Below are positions 6,882-17,610 of a DNA stretch of 40,405 bases, piece by piece. Within the stretch, counting starts at the first letter, position 1, and each line of letters opens with the position of its first letter. This stretch comes from Gammaproteobacteria bacterium. GTDB lineage: Bacteria; Pseudomonadota; Gammaproteobacteria; UBA6429; Thiohalophilaceae. The stretch spans positions 1 to 40,405 of the forward strand of contig JAJRYG010000105.1 of NCBI GenBank assembly GCA_024275915.1, written 5' to 3'. Below the pieces are notes generated by a model. That model worked only from the letters and a program-made list of their open reading frames with translations, made no database searches and was not told the origin of the DNA. The translations under genes and the position numbers were made by a program.

Positions 6882-8984
6882 TCAGTCAAGGATAACCGGC
6901 GGATAATACTCTTTCATTTCCTCCTTGTTACTGTAATAACCAAGTTGTAATGCAACCCATGCCTGCAGTTGCTGTGCCATGGTTTCGGCAATTGTGATAT
7001 TCCCGGACAGTACATTCCTGTTCAGGTCAGGTTCATGATACAAGGAATATTTCTTGCTTCTGAGATCATGGATAATCTTCCAGCCATCTTGCATCATCCC
7101 ATACTGGTAACTCACAGGGGACTGCGCCACCAGATAGATTGCCCGCTCGGCTTTGTAGGCAGAGGTATCGAACAAGTCGATACCCTGGAAGGAAGGATGC
7201 TGACCCAATCCCAGGATACCGGTAATCGTCGGCAATACATCGACATGCTGAACCAGTCGATTGTCATCCTTTGGCTCCAGTCCCGGCGCCTTGATGAACA
7301 GAGGAACATGCACGACTTCATCATCGAGATTCCCTCCATTGCCGACAAAGGCTCCATCAAAGAAAGTTGATGTATCCGCAGAAACAACCAGCAGGGTTCT
7401 GTCCCAGCGTTTTTTTTCTTTCAGAAAATCGACTAACCGCCCAACCTGGTAATCGATATAGAACAGACTGTCTGAATAGGCATCCTTGATGTCCGAAATC
7501 TGCAAGCCGATGAGTTTTCCTGCCTTGAATCTATTACTGATTCTTTCGTCGACCTTCAGAAACCGGTGAGGAAAATTATCCGGTACTTCGTAAGGTAGAT
7601 GACTGTTCTGCAGATTCATGTACAGGCTATAGGGCTGTTCATCCCCCAGAGAGCCGATCCAGCGAATTGCTTCGGAAACCGTCAGCCGATCATCGAGCTT
7701 CCCCGACTTCGTACCCCCGGACATCCAGTTTGCAACTTCATCATCCTCGAATTCACGGGAAAAGCCTCCCCTCGCCTTGCTACTCATGTTTGCAGAATGG
7801 AAGATATAATCCAGGTTTTTCGTATCATAGAAATTCAGCATACCTCCCCAGTTCTCGTTTTGAGAGGAAATAATCGCGGTCTTGTATCCAAGGGGCTTGA
7901 GAATATCGTGAAGCAGAACCCGTGGGTACTCCGGATTTTTGGGGTAGATATGGGTTCGTCTACTTCGCAGTGGATAATGCGAGGAAACGGGAACCACGTC
8001 GGCATAATTGGAATGACTGGACTGGGCATAGGCACGATGAAAGCGGACAGCCTGCTGTGACACTCTGTCCAGATTCGGCATGACGTCCCGTTTACCACCA
8101 AAGTTTCGCAACTGATCCGGACGTAATGACTCGATCAACAAGACTATGACATCGTATTTTTTGCTCAACGTCTGCTTGTTTCTCAGGTATTCCTCCATGC
8201 TAATCTGGTGGTTCTTTCTGATATGGAACGCCGCCAGATCCACATAGGTATAGGTGGGCAGTATCTGAAAGATGATATCTTCTGCAATAAAACTGAACGG
8301 GCCTGTTTTGAGCTGCCTTTCATTCAAAAACTCCGCAAGCTCATAGGTTTGCCCAAACTTCTCGATCACCAGATAACTGGAAAAACTGGATGCGAGCCGA
8401 ATGCCATTAAAGCCAAACAACACGATCACAAAGACCAGCAGGGAAGCCTTCAGAATGCTCCTGCACTGTACCCGCACAACAAGCCACTGCATGATTTTCA
8501 TAATAATCAAGGAAGCCGCCAGTATCGCAGTAACAACCAGCAGGTTAAGAACCAGCGAATAAAAATGAATCGCATGCTGAACCAACTGAATCGTATCGTT
8601 CAGAAACATGCGAAGTGCTTCTATGCCAATATAACTCCCGGACAACTTGTACAGTATGCTCGAAGAGACGACAAAGGCAATAAAAATCACTGTCAACAGC
8701 ATGCGTGCGAATGTGCCATACCCCATTGACATGTTTTTTCTGCCAATGATACTGCTGACGAGCAGATCCAGAGGAAGAAACACAAGGGTGATCAGCAAAA
8801 ATGAGTAAAAGAACTCTCCCAGAAAAGGTTGCAGTTCATAGACAAGGGGCAGTTCGAAACCATCATTGACATCGTTCAGAAAACCCCATTTGAACAGCGG
8901 GAACAGCAGGAGATACAGTCCCCAGAATACCATCCAGTAGGCTGAAGCCTGTAACAGAAGATTTTTCAGTCCTGCTCTTGCCAT
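6882..8984 (-). CDS. Membrane-anchored sulfatase-fold protein, atypical active site
   Basis: Five or so hydrophobic helices in the first 200 residues are followed by an alkaline-phosphatase/sulfatase-type domain like that of LtaS or OpgB, enzymes that move phosphoglycerol or phosphoethanolamine groups. Counting from a GTG at 9011, visible motifs are LLIESLRPD with E294 (metal ligand), a serine cluster S331-S332-H-S334 at the nucleophile position, NSHLPYE with H471, and SADTS with D546. The family normally has Asp-His at the last site; here it is Asp-Thr. I chose ATG 8984 because AGGA lies 6 bases upstream; ATG 8999 and GTG 9011 are alternatives. By eye it is poorer in G+C than its neighbours, hinting at transfer. 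Substrate unknown. Confidence 0.7.
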   Translation of the reverse strand: MARAGLKNLLLQASAYWMVFWGLYLLLFPLFKWGFLNDVNDGFELPLVYELQPFLGEFFYSFLLITLVFLPLDLLVSSIIGRKNMSMGYGTFARMLLTVIFIAFVVSSSILYKLSGSYIGIEALRMFLNDTIQLVQHAIHFYSLVLNLLVVTAILAASLIIMKIMQWLVVRVQCRSILKASLLVFVIVLFGFNGIRLASSFSSYLVIEKFGQTYELAEFLNERQLKTGPFSFIAEDIIFQILPTYTYVDLAAFHIRKNHQISMEEYLRNKQTLSKKYDVIVLLIESLRPDQLRNFGGKRDVMPNLDRVSQQAVRFHRAYAQSSHSNYADVVPVSSHYPLRSRRTHIYPKNPEYPRVLLHDILKPLGYKTAIISSQNENWGGMLNFYDTKNLDYIFHSANMSSKARGGFSREFEDDEVANWMSGGTKSGKLDDRLTVSEAIRWIGSLGDEQPYSLYMNLQNSHLPYEVPDNFPHRFLKVDERISNRFKAGKLIGLQISDIKDAYSDSLFYIDYQVGRLVDFLKEKKRWDRTLLVVSADTSTFFDGAFVGNGGNLDDEVVHVPLFIKAPGLEPKDDNRLVQHVDVLPTITGILGLGQHPSFQGIDLFDTSAYKAERAIYLVAQSPVSYQYGMMQDGWKIIHDLRSKKYSLYHEPDLNRNVLSGNITIAETMAQQLQAWVALQLGYYSNKEEMKEYYPPVILD

Positions 8985-9051
8985 TTGCTTTCCTGACATT
9001 TTCCCCCACACGATGAATACAGGCAGGCTCTACAAATTAGATATCGACACT

Positions 9052-9178
9052 TTTAACAGGATGTTGAAAAAGCCGTTGCCTATACATTTTCAATGACTTG
9101 TGGTCATTGAAAATGGCGCTGCTTCCCAGCACCGCACACAGGCTGTCGAATAACGGCGTTTTTCAACAGCCTGTTAAA
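9052..9178 (-). repeat. Intergenic repeat family 1, copy A
   Basis: The 127-bp element begins TTTAACAGGATGTTGAAAAA and ends TTTTTCAACAGCCTGTTAAA, an imperfect terminal inverted repeat. Inside is a perfect 13-bp stem, 9085-9097 against 9103-9115, with a 5-base loop, and a second hairpin around 9137-9175. Its minus strand from 9173 to 9085 matches 29814-29902 at 86 of 89 positions by eye. It fills the gap between the sulfatase-like gene and hisC. Confidence 0.8.
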
Positions 9179-9189
9179 GATATCATGAA

Positions 9190-10293
9190 TTACATGAGCT
9201 GTTTCAGCGCCCGGATAAACTGACTATTTTGCTCGCCCGTCCCCACGGTAACCCGCAGGCAGTCCCTGAGCTGGCCGCCGGCCTTGTCGAGGTTCTTGAT
9301 CAGAATTCCCGCCTGGCAAAGTTTTTCGAACAGTTCGGTGGCTTTGCCGGCGGGAGTTCGAAACAGGATGAAGTTGGCCTGACTGGGGTAGACCTGCAGG
9401 CCGGGGATCTGCTTGAGGGCATCGAACAGCTCGCTACGGTCTTTTTTGATCCGGGCGGTCTGCGCGTCGAGGACGGTCTGGTTTTGCAGGGCAAAGCGGG
9501 CACTGAGCTGGGTCAGCACATTGATGTTGTAGGGCAGGCGTAGCTTGTCGAATTCGTTCAGCCATTCGGGTTTGCCGGCCAGCAGACCCAAGCGCAGGCC
9601 TGCCAGGCCCATCTTGGAGACGGTGCGCATTACCAGCAGCTTGTCGTGTACCATGATATCGGCCATGTAGCTGCTGTCGGCAAAGGCATGGTAGGCCTCG
9701 TCGACAACCACGATGCCGGGGCTGGCGGCGATGATGCGATCGATGCTGTCACGTTCGAACAGGTTGCCGGTGGGGTTGTTGGGATAGGCCAGGAATACCA
9801 CGGCTGGCCGGTGTTGCTCGATGGCGGCCAGCATGGCTTCGAGATCGAGACAAAAGTCCGCTTTCAGGGGCACACCGACATAACGCATGTCGGTGAAGCT
9901 GGCGATCATGCTGTACATGACGAAACCCGGCTCGGGTGCCAGCACCACCCGCTCCTTGCCTGCCAGGGTCATGAGGATGATCTGGATGAGTTCATCGGAG
10001 CCATTGCCGAGGATGATTTCGGCACCGTCCGGTACCTGCATGTTCTGGCGCAACTGCTCACGCAGGGCGGTGGCCGCCGGATCCGGATAACGGTTGAGCT
10101 CGGCAGTTTTCAGCAGTTCGATCCATTCCTCGACCATGTCCTCGGGCCAGTGATAGGGGTTCTCCATGGCATCGAGCTTCACCAGCCCCGTGGCATCGGG
10201 CACGTGATAGGCCGACAGGGCCCGGATTTCGGGACGAACCCATTGCGCGACGGCGTCGCGCAGGGACGAGGTTTCCTTGCTCATGCTGACCAT
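9190..10293 (-). CDS. hisC: Histidinol-phosphate aminotransferase
   Basis: HisC is a PLP enzyme that converts imidazole acetol phosphate to L-histidinol phosphate in histidine synthesis. Counting from the ATG at 10293 the product has 367 residues. The fold type I signature is clear: the NGSDELI segment near residue 97, YPNNPTGN near 170, VVDEAYHAF near 196-204, and the PLP lysine K227 in TVSKMGLAGLRLG. The start is uncertain: ATG 10284 is a few codons later, and a longer reading into the end of hisD is unlikely. It follows hisD by 22 bases. Confidence 0.95.
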   Translation of the reverse strand: MVSMSKETSSLRDAVAQWVRPEIRALSAYHVPDATGLVKLDAMENPYHWPEDMVEEWIELLKTAELNRYPDPAATALREQLRQNMQVPDGAEIILGNGSDELIQIILMTLAGKERVVLAPEPGFVMYSMIASFTDMRYVGVPLKADFCLDLEAMLAAIEQHRPAVVFLAYPNNPTGNLFERDSIDRIIAASPGIVVVDEAYHAFADSSYMADIMVHDKLLVMRTVSKMGLAGLRLGLLAGKPEWLNEFDKLRLPYNINVLTQLSARFALQNQTVLDAQTARIKKDRSELFDALKQIPGLQVYPSQANFILFRTPAGKATELFEKLCQAGILIKNLDKAGGQLRDCLRVTVGTGEQNSQFIRALKQLM

Positions 10294-10315
10294 GACGAAC
10301 CGATCCCGGCCAGGG

Positions 10316-11617
10316 TCATTTCCTGATCCGGTATTCGGCAGAGCGGGCATGGGCGGTGAGACTTTCACCACGGGCCAGCACCGAGGCCACCTTGCCCAGT
10401 TCGGAAGCCCCGTCGGCCGAACACATGATCAGACTGGAACGCTTCTGGAAATCATACACGCCCAGCGGTGAGCTGAAACGCGCGGTGCGTGAGGTGGGCA
10501 GCACATGGTTGGGACCGGCGCAGTAGTCGCCCAGTGCCTCGGCGGTGTAACGGCCCATGAAGATGGCGCCGGCATGGCGGATTTTTCCGGCCATGGCCTG
10601 CGGGTCCTCGACTGACAGTTCCAGGTGTTCCGGCGCGATGTGGTTGGCCACCTCGACGGCCTCGTCCATGTCCGCCACTTCGATGAGAATCCCGCGGCTG
10701 TTGATGGAAGTTTCGATGATCGCCTTGCGCTCCATTTCCGGCAGCAGCTTTTCGATGCTGGCCTTCACCGCTTGCAGGAAGGCGCCATCGGGAGAAACGA
10801 GGATGGACTGGGCATCCTCGTCGTGCTCGGCCTGGGAGAACAGATCCATGGCGATCCAGTCCGGGTCGGTCTGGCCGTCACAAACCACGAGGATCTCCGA
10901 GGGACCGGCGATCATGTCGATGCCCACGCGTCCGAACACCATGGACTTGGCCGTGGCCACATAGATGTTGCCGGGGCCAACGATCTTGTCCACCTGGGGA
11001 ATGGTTTCGGTGCCATAGGCCAGCGCCGCCACCGCCTGGGCACCACCGACGGTGAACACCCGGGTCACCCCGGCGATACGGGCCGCGGCCAGGACCATGT
11101 CGTTGATCTCGCCATCGGGGGTGGGCACCACCATGATGATGTCCTCGACCCCGGCCACCTGGGCGGGGATGGCGTTCATCAGCACCGACGAGGGATAGGT
11201 GGCCTTGCCGCCAGGCACGTACAGGCCAACCCGGTCCAGCGCCCTGACCTGCTGACCCAGCAGGGTGCCATCGGCTTCCGTGTAGGACCAGGATTCCATT
11301 TTCTGGTGCTGGTGATAGCTGCGTAGCCGCTCGGCGGCGGTTTCCAGCGCTTCACGCTGATCGGCCGGGATCGTTTGCAGCGCCTGTTCGAGCTGGGCCT
11401 CGCTCAGGCTCAGCTCGGCCATGGTGGAGACATCGAGACGGTCGAAGCGGTTGGTCAGTTCCACCAGGGCCGCGTCACCGCGCTGGCGAATGTCGCGCAG
11501 GATCCCCTTGACGGTGGTTTCGACGGCCTCGTCGGAGACACTTTCCCAGGCCAGCATGGCATCGAGCCTGGCGTAGAAGTCATCAGAAGTTGTGCTGAGC
11601 TGTTTGATATCAATCAT
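10316..11617 (-). CDS. hisD: Histidinol dehydrogenase
   Basis: HisD is a zinc enzyme that performs the last two NAD-dependent oxidations of histidine synthesis, histidinol to histidine. The 433-residue product matches the family length (434 in E. coli). Recognisable segments include [18 protein letters not shown], the [14 protein letters not shown] segment, EDAQS and HAGAIFMG, and a C-terminal end near YRIRK. The start at 11617 (MIDIKQLST) was chosen by length and agreement with the family; upstream in-frame codons run toward hisG and are not expected. Confidence 0.96.
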   Translation of the reverse strand: MIDIKQLSTTSDDFYARLDAMLAWESVSDEAVETTVKGILRDIRQRGDAALVELTNRFDRLDVSTMAELSLSEAQLEQALQTIPADQREALETAAERLRSYHQHQKMESWSYTEADGTLLGQQVRALDRVGLYVPGGKATYPSSVLMNAIPAQVAGVEDIIMVVPTPDGEINDMVLAAARIAGVTRVFTVGGAQAVAALAYGTETIPQVDKIVGPGNIYVATAKSMVFGRVGIDMIAGPSEILVVCDGQTDPDWIAMDLFSQAEHDEDAQSILVSPDGAFLQAVKASIEKLLPEMERKAIIETSINSRGILIEVADMDEAVEVANHIAPEHLELSVEDPQAMAGKIRHAGAIFMGRYTAEALGDYCAGPNHVLPTSRTARFSSPLGVYDFQKRSSLIMCSADGASELGKVASVLARGESLTAHARSAEYRIRK

Positions 11618-11654
11618 GCTGGCCTGTCCGGCGTTGAGGGTTACAGATAGGAGG

Positions 11655-12290
11655 TCAGGACCGGGCAACCGCTTCGGCCATGCGATCGATGAAGGCCTTG
11701 ACGCTCTGGTGTTTCATTTTCATGGCGGCCTTGTTGATGATCAGCCGCGAGCTGATGTCCGCCATGTGCTCCAGGGGCACCAGGCCGTTGGCCTTGAGGG
11801 TGTTGCCCGTGTCCACCAGGTCGACGATCTGATCGGCCAGGCCCACCAGCGGTGCCAACTCCATGGAGCCGTAGAGCTTGATGATTTCCACCTGCTGGCC
11901 CTTTTCGGCAAAATAGCGCCGCGCCGAGTTCACGTACTTGGTGGCAATGCGCAGGCGGCCACGCAGCGGTGGCGCATCGACCGGCCCGGCTGTCATCATG
12001 CGGCAACGGGCTATTTTCAGATCCAGCGGTTCGTACAGACCTTCGCCACCATGCTCCATGAGCACGTCCTTGCCGGCCACCCCCAGATCGGCGGCACCGT
12101 ACTGTACATAGGTCGGCACGTCGGTGGTACGGATGATCACCAGCTTGACGTCCTCCAGTGTGGTGTCGAGGATCAGCTTGCGACTGGTTTCCGGATCATC
12201 GACGGGTTCGATGCCGGCGTGCTTCAGCAGGGGCAGGCTGTCCTTGTAGATGCGCCCCTTGGACAGGGCAATGGTCAACGGTGTGCTCAT
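11655..12290 (-). CDS. hisG: ATP phosphoribosyltransferase, short form
   Basis: HisG joins ATP and PRPP in the committed first step of histidine synthesis. At 211 residues this is the short form, which lacks the C-terminal regulatory domain and needs the HisRS-like partner HisZ for activity and histidine feedback. HisZ is not in the window; it must be elsewhere if the pathway works. The start [15 protein letters not shown] matches the family N-terminus. It is 37 bases before hisD and 53 bases after murA, so it belongs to the murA-hisGDC run. Confidence 0.95.
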   Translation of the reverse strand: MSTPLTIALSKGRIYKDSLPLLKHAGIEPVDDPETSRKLILDTTLEDVKLVIIRTTDVPTYVQYGAADLGVAGKDVLMEHGGEGLYEPLDLKIARCRMMTAGPVDAPPLRGRLRIATKYVNSARRYFAEKGQQVEIIKLYGSMELAPLVGLADQIVDLVDTGNTLKANGLVPLEHMADISSRLIINKAAMKMKHQSVKAFIDRMAEAVARS

Positions 12291-12343
12291 ATCTTCATAT
12301 ATCTTTAAATATCGCTTGACTGTCGGAATTCACGACCAGGCCG

Positions 12344-13606
<1,263 letters not shown>

Positions 13607-13634
13607 TCAACCTGATCGCTGTAGGGAGATCCGC

Positions 13635-13889
13635 TCAGGAAACCTGAAGTTTCTGTGCCTTTTCCCACTCCGCCGGGGTATAGGCCTTGATGGTCAATGC
13701 ATGCAAGGCGCCGCTGGTGATCAGATCATTGACGGTGGCATAGACCTTCTGCTGCTTTTTCACCAGTGACAGGCCATCGAAGACCTCACCGACGACGATC
13801 GCATCGAAATGACTGCCATCACCGGTTACCGTCACTTCACAACCGGGCAGGCCATCGACAATGCGCTGTTTGACTTCATCTGGGTTCAT
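13635..13889 (-). CDS. ibaG: BolA-family protein IbaG
   Basis: BolA-like proteins bind monothiol glutaredoxins and take part in iron-sulfur or stress handling; IbaG (YrbA) is linked to acid stress. The 84-residue product starts MNPDEVKQRIVDGLPGCEV and contains the core GDGSHFDAIVVGEVFDGLS and the final HALTIKAYTPAEWE. Its length equals that of E. coli IbaG. An in-frame extension upstream to 14132 overlaps mlaB and is not credible. It sits 31 bases before murA. Confidence 0.93.
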   Translation of the reverse strand: MNPDEVKQRIVDGLPGCEVTVTGDGSHFDAIVVGEVFDGLSLVKKQQKVYATVNDLITSGALHALTIKAYTPAEWEKAQKLQVS

Positions 13890-14017
13890 ATTCGTATATC
13901 CGTTGTGACAATGAAACGGCCGGTATTGTAGCCCGACTGTGGTCGTTACCGATAGCCAAACGCGCCAAACTGGCCGAATTTTGCCCCGATTCGGGACGAA
14001 AATCCTGAATAAACCGA

Positions 14018-14353
14018 TTATTCGAGAGGAATAATGGGCAGCAAATCGCTGATTTTGGCTATTTCCATCATCTGTCCGGGCAGATTGTGAAAACGGATGC
14101 GGATACCGCTGCGCCCTGCCATGCGAATCCACTCTATCAACAGGGCCAGACCCGTGCTGTCGCTGCGGCTCACCCCGGCCAGATCCACGTGGATCTCGCC
14201 GGCCTGGCTTTCGGCATGGATGGGCAACAGATTGAGAACCCGCACCACCGACCGTGCCGACAGTTCGCCGCTGAGCAGGTAGCGGCCATTGGCCTGCTTT
14301 TCGATACGAATCGCCGAGCCGGGGGCGTTGGCCGATTTATTTTGCCGGCTCAT
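14018..14353 (-). CDS. mlaB: STAS-domain subunit of the Mla transporter
   Basis: MlaB is the small cytoplasmic STAS protein that stabilises the MlaFE ABC transporter for phospholipid traffic between the membranes. The 111-residue product has the SRSDSTGLALLIEW segment (S66, T67), the site where STAS proteins carry the conserved Ser/Thr. It overlaps the end of mlaD by 17 bases. In the usual order mlaC would lie between mlaD and mlaB; here it is absent. Confidence 0.85.
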   Translation of the reverse strand: MSRQNKSANAPGSAIRIEKQANGRYLLSGELSARSVVRVLNLLPIHAESQAGEIHVDLAGVSRSDSTGLALLIEWIRMAGRSGIRIRFHNLPGQMMEIAKISDLLPIIPLE

Positions 14354-14804
14354 CGATCATCCGCGAGATAAACTGGCCGAGCAGTTTTTCCAGTACCAGC
14401 GCATCCTGGGTCAACTGGATCTGATCTCCTGGCCCCAGACTGGCTTCATCCCCCCCGGCTTCGAGACCGATGTACTTTTCTCCCAGCAGGCCCGCCGTAT
14501 AGATGTTCGCCGAGCTGTCCCTAGGCAGGGTACGGTGCTGGCCATCGATTTTCATGGTCACGACTGCCTGCAAGGCCTGATCATCGAACTCGATGGCCGT
14601 CACCCGGCCGATGCGTACCCCGGCCATGGTCACCATGGAGCGCACCTTGAGGCCACTGACATCGTCGAAGCGGGCGGTGATGTCGAAGCCCTTCTCACCC
14701 TGGTAGCTCGACAGGTTACTGACCTGCATGGACAGAACGAACAGGGCAACAAAACCGGCAACGACAAAAATTCCCACCCAGATTTCGATGGCACGTGTTG
14801 TCAT
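14337..14804 (-). CDS. mlaD: MlaD, MCE-domain lipid-transport subunit
   Basis: MlaD forms a hexameric MCE ring on the inner membrane beneath the periplasm and passes phospholipid to or from MlaC. The 155-residue product has an N-terminal anchor (about residues 7-27) followed by one MCE domain with GLKVRSMVTMAGVRIGRV and a C-terminal helix. It starts 2 bases after the mlaE stop. Confidence 0.94.
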   Translation of the reverse strand: MTTRAIEIWVGIFVVAGFVALFVLSMQVSNLSSYQGEKGFDITARFDDVSGLKVRSMVTMAGVRIGRVTAIEFDDQALQAVVTMKIDGQHRTLPRDSSANIYTAGLLGEKYIGLEAGGDEASLGPGDQIQLTQDALVLEKLLGQFISRMIDEPAK

Positions 14805-14806
14805 GG

Positions 14807-15589
14807 TTAATCTCCGAACATAAGAGCGGTTAAAATGAAGTCCAACGCCAGCACCGCCAGTGATGAATGCACCACGGTGCGGGTCGTGGCCCGGCTGACG
14901 CCCTCCGAGGTCGGCGTGCAGTCATGGCCTTCGAAAATGGCAATCCAGGTTACGACCAGGCCAAACACCAGGCTCTTGATCACCCCGTTGACGATGTCAT
15001 CGTAGATGTCCACATTGGCCTGCATCTGTGACCAGTAGGAGCCGGCATCCACGCCCAGCTGACCGACGCCGACGAAATAGCCACCGAACACCCCCACCGC
15101 ACTGAAAATGGACGCCAGCAGGGGCATGGCAATGAAGCCGGCGAGAAATCGTGGAGCAAGAATGCGGCGGATGGGATCCACCGCCATCATTTCCATGGCC
15201 GACAGCTGCTCGGTGGTTTTCATCAGGCCGATTTCAGCGGTCAGTGCCGAACCGGCACGACCGGCAAACAGCAGGGCCGCAACCACCGGCCCCAGCTCAC
15301 GCACCAGGGACAGGGCTACCACCGTGCCCAGGGATTCCTCGGCGCCAAACTTGACCAGGGTATTGTAGCCCTGCAGGGCCAGCACCATGCCCACGAACAG
15401 GCCGGACATGACAATGATGAGCAGAGACAGCACCCCAACCGAATAAAGTTGGGCAATCACCAGACGTGGCCGGGACAACAGGCCTGGCTGACCGGCCAGA
15501 ATGGCAAAAAACAGCAGGTGCGCCCGGCCGATGCGTTCAAAAATATCCAGCCCCCGGTGCCCCAGTTGCTGTAACCAGTCGAAAAACAT
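14807..15589 (-). CDS. mlaE: MlaE, permease of the phospholipid ABC transporter
   Basis: MlaE is the membrane permease that works with the MlaF ATPase. The 260-residue product contains about five or six hydrophobic helices and the conserved central run [20 protein letters not shown] followed by [17 protein letters not shown]. This region carries the coupling helix that meets the ATPase. It is separated from mlaF by 2 bases and from mlaD by 2 bases, so the three are one transcript. Confidence 0.95.
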   Translation of the reverse strand: MFFDWLQQLGHRGLDIFERIGRAHLLFFAILAGQPGLLSRPRLVIAQLYSVGVLSLLIIVMSGLFVGMVLALQGYNTLVKFGAEESLGTVVALSLVRELGPVVAALLFAGRAGSALTAEIGLMKTTEQLSAMEMMAVDPIRRILAPRFLAGFIAMPLLASIFSAVGVFGGYFVGVGQLGVDAGSYWSQMQANVDIYDDIVNGVIKSLVFGLVVTWIAIFEGHDCTPTSEGVSRATTRTVVHSSLAVLALDFILTALMFGD

Positions 15590-15591
15590 GC

Positions 15592-16404
15592 TCAGGTTCC
15601 TGTCATGGTCAGCAGATCCTCGGCCAGATCGGCCGCCGGGTAGTGAAACGGTACCGGTCCATCGGGCTCGCCATTGAGAAATTGCCGGGCCCAGGCCGAT
15701 TCATGCTGCTGCAGTTCCGGCAGGGAGCCTTTTGCCACCACCCGGCCTTCGGCCAACAGGTAGATCATGTCGGCAATCTCGCAGGTTTCGGCGATATCGT
15801 GGGAGACGATGATACTGGTCAGGCCCATGGCTTCGTTGAGTGAGCGGATCAAGCGCACCAGCACCCCCATGGAAATGGGATCCTGGCCGGTAAAGGGTTC
15901 ATCATACATCATGATCATCGGATCCAGGGCAATGCCTCGCGCCAGTGCCACACGACGGGCCATGCCACAGGACAACTGGTTGGGCATCAGTGCCCTGGCC
16001 CCACGCAGGCCCACGGCTTCCAGCTTCATCAGCACCAGGGTCCGGATCATCGACTCGGGCAGCTCGGTGTGCTCCCGAATCGGGTAGGCAATATTTTCGA
16101 ATACATTCATGTCGGTCAGCAGGGCACCATTCTGAAACAGCATGCCCATTTTCCTGCGCAGCGCATACAGGGCCGAGCGACGCAGTTCATGCACCGGCTG
16201 GCCATCCACTTCTACCGTGCCACGAGTGGGCTTGAGCTGCCCGCCGATGAGTTGCAACAAGGTGGTCTTGCCGGTACCGCTGGGTCCCATGATGGCGGTG
16301 ATGCCGCCAGGGAAAATATCCAGATCCACCCCATTGAAAATCACCCGTTCACCTCGCCGAAAGTGCAGGTCGCGGATCCTTATCAACGGTGTCGTGTCAG
16401 TCAT
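15592..16404 (-). CDS. mlaF: MlaF, ATPase of the phospholipid ABC transporter
   Basis: MlaF supplies energy for the MlaFEDB complex. The 270-residue product has Walker A GPSGTGKT (40-47), Walker B ending MMYDEP with E169, and the D-loop GQDP. The ABC signature reads LSCGM (144-148), with cysteine at C146 where the family has glycine. The nucleotides at that place read TCC TGT GGC, so this is not a translation slip. I chose ATG 16404 because GGGA is close upstream; a longer reading to 16449 adds 15 unmatched residues. It is the first gene of the minus-strand mla-ibaG-murA-his run. Confidence 0.93.
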   Translation of the reverse strand: MTDTTPLIRIRDLHFRRGERVIFNGVDLDIFPGGITAIMGPSGTGKTTLLQLIGGQLKPTRGTVEVDGQPVHELRRSALYALRRKMGMLFQNGALLTDMNVFENIAYPIREHTELPESMIRTLVLMKLEAVGLRGARALMPNQLSCGMARRVALARGIALDPMIMMYDEPFTGQDPISMGVLVRLIRSLNEAMGLTSIIVSHDIAETCEIADMIYLLAEGRVVAKGSLPELQQHESAWARQFLNGEPDGPVPFHYPAADLAEDLLTMTGT

Positions 16405-16586
16405 TCCCAGTCCAGATGCAGTGTTTATCGAGTCCCCGTGTGCCGACACGGGTAAACCCTGTTTTTCCCATTTCCGGCAGACAAAGGGCCAAGCCAGGCG
16501 TTTTGCCCCTCAGGCCGGCATTGTGACTCAGCCGCAACGGGAAGACAATGCGCGCTCCCTTGCAGGTTGTTGAAAAATATCATTTT

Positions 16587-16615
16587 ACGGCCTGCAAGGA
16601 GCCTGGGCAGGCCGT
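16587..16615. other. Intergenic hairpin
   Basis: ACGGCCTGC (16587-16595) pairs perfectly with GCAGGCCGT (16607-16615), followed by TTTT on the plus strand. A second perfect 6-bp hairpin is at 16619-16634. The 253-base stretch 16405-16657 has no gene. Just before it, 16563-16577 reads CAGGTTGTTGAAAAA, like the ends of repeat family 1, but the rest does not match. No firm function. Confidence 0.4.
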
Positions 16616-16657
16616 TTTCACCTGTCGGCAGGTGATCTGATATTTGGAACGGCCATG

Positions 16658-17320
16658 TCAGAGCAGTGAGGCGATCACCTCGGCCATGTTCATGGCCTCC
16701 ACATCGGGGGGCTGGCCATCGAACAGCAGCAAGGGGGGATGATCCGATCGCGGCTTCGCCGCCAGGCAGGTCTCCACAATCGTGCGGAGCCGTCTGGCTT
16801 CCCGGCACTGTGGGCCAACCCGGGCAATCGCCACGCGACCGCTGTCCAGCCCCTGTGCCGGACCCTGGCCTCGCCAGCACCAGCCGATATCGTGCTGCTT
16901 GAGGAACTCGAGCAAGGCTTTCGCCGGCGGTTCGATCGAAAAATCGACAATGAACTCACCGGCACACTGCCAGTGCGCCAGGATATTTTCCAGTTGCCCG
17001 ACATCCATCCGGGCATCCACAGCAAGCAAGGTGGCCAGATAACGCTCACCCAGTGCCCGCTTTTCGGCTTCGGCCTGTTGCGGATCATCCTGCCATGACC
17101 ATTCCCCTACGAAACGCAAGGCATCGTCGCATTCCTGCCACCCGTGTTGCGAAGCCGTTAGTGCCGTTCGCTCCCGGGCCGTGATCAGTGCCAGCGGCCA
17201 GGCATTGGCGTAGTAAGCCATCTGCCAGTCGGCGGGCAGGTCGTCAGGGTAAAAACTCCCACTCCAGCCCTCATGCAACCAGCCGCAAGCGCCGATAAGT
17301 AAGGTATAATTTCGTTTCAT
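16658..17320 (-). CDS. Short DUF72-like (YecE-like) protein
   Basis: The 220-residue product begins with GACGWLHEGWSGSFYPDDLP and DWQMAYYANAW, echoing the start of DUF72/YecE proteins, which read IGTSGW...FYP..LP..W...YA. DUF72 is a TIM-barrel-like family without an established reaction. The later half contains several Asp and His but no motif that I can assign, and the protein is somewhat shorter than usual. It is divergent from the small Cys-rich gene at 17399. A BLAST or HMM match to PF01904 would settle the family. Confidence 0.6.
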   Translation of the reverse strand: MKRNYTLLIGACGWLHEGWSGSFYPDDLPADWQMAYYANAWPLALITARERTALTASQHGWQECDDALRFVGEWSWQDDPQQAEAEKRALGERYLATLLAVDARMDVGQLENILAHWQCAGEFIVDFSIEPPAKALLEFLKQHDIGWCWRGQGPAQGLDSGRVAIARVGPQCREARRLRTIVETCLAAKPRSDHPPLLLFDGQPPDVEAMNMAEVIASLL

Positions 17321-17398
17321 CGCCTGTTTTTTTCAATTCGCACCGGTATAACAAGTGAATAATACGCCAGCCAAAAACACAAAGCACGGAGTCAGTAA

Positions 17399-17584
17399 AT
17401 GGGTGAAGTTGTAACGTTCAGGAAACCCCGCGCAAAAGACAGAAACAAGGGAAAAACCTTATGCAAAAGTGGTTTTCACAAATGGGAAGTCGTCAAGGGC
17501 AACCCCTTTGATGTCAAGCTGGGAAAAATGGTCAGCCGCTATCGCTGCAGTCGCTGTGGCGCAGTGAAAACCCAAGCGCGTTGA
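17399..17584 (+). CDS. Small Cys-rich, probably zinc-binding protein
   Basis: This 61-residue basic protein has C22, H27, C50 and C53, with C50-S-R-C53 forming a CxxC knuckle, suggesting a compact zinc-ribbon or treble-clef fold. The N-terminus MGEVVTFRKPRAKDRNKGK is rich in Arg/Lys, so RNA or DNA contact is possible. I do not know a function. GGAG sits about 7 bases before the ATG. Its stop codon TGA shares two bases with an in-frame TTG of the following mlaA reading frame. Confidence 0.75.
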   Translation: MGEVVTFRKPRAKDRNKGKTLCKSGFHKWEVVKGNPFDVKLGKMVSRYRCSRCGAVKTQAR

Positions 17585-17610
17585 GCTTTCACCCGTTTCC
17601 TTGCCAAGTG

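Noticed and set aside
16563-16577. Possible fourth copy of repeat family 1
   Set aside because: Only the CAGGTTGTTGAAAAA-like end matches; the central stem is absent.
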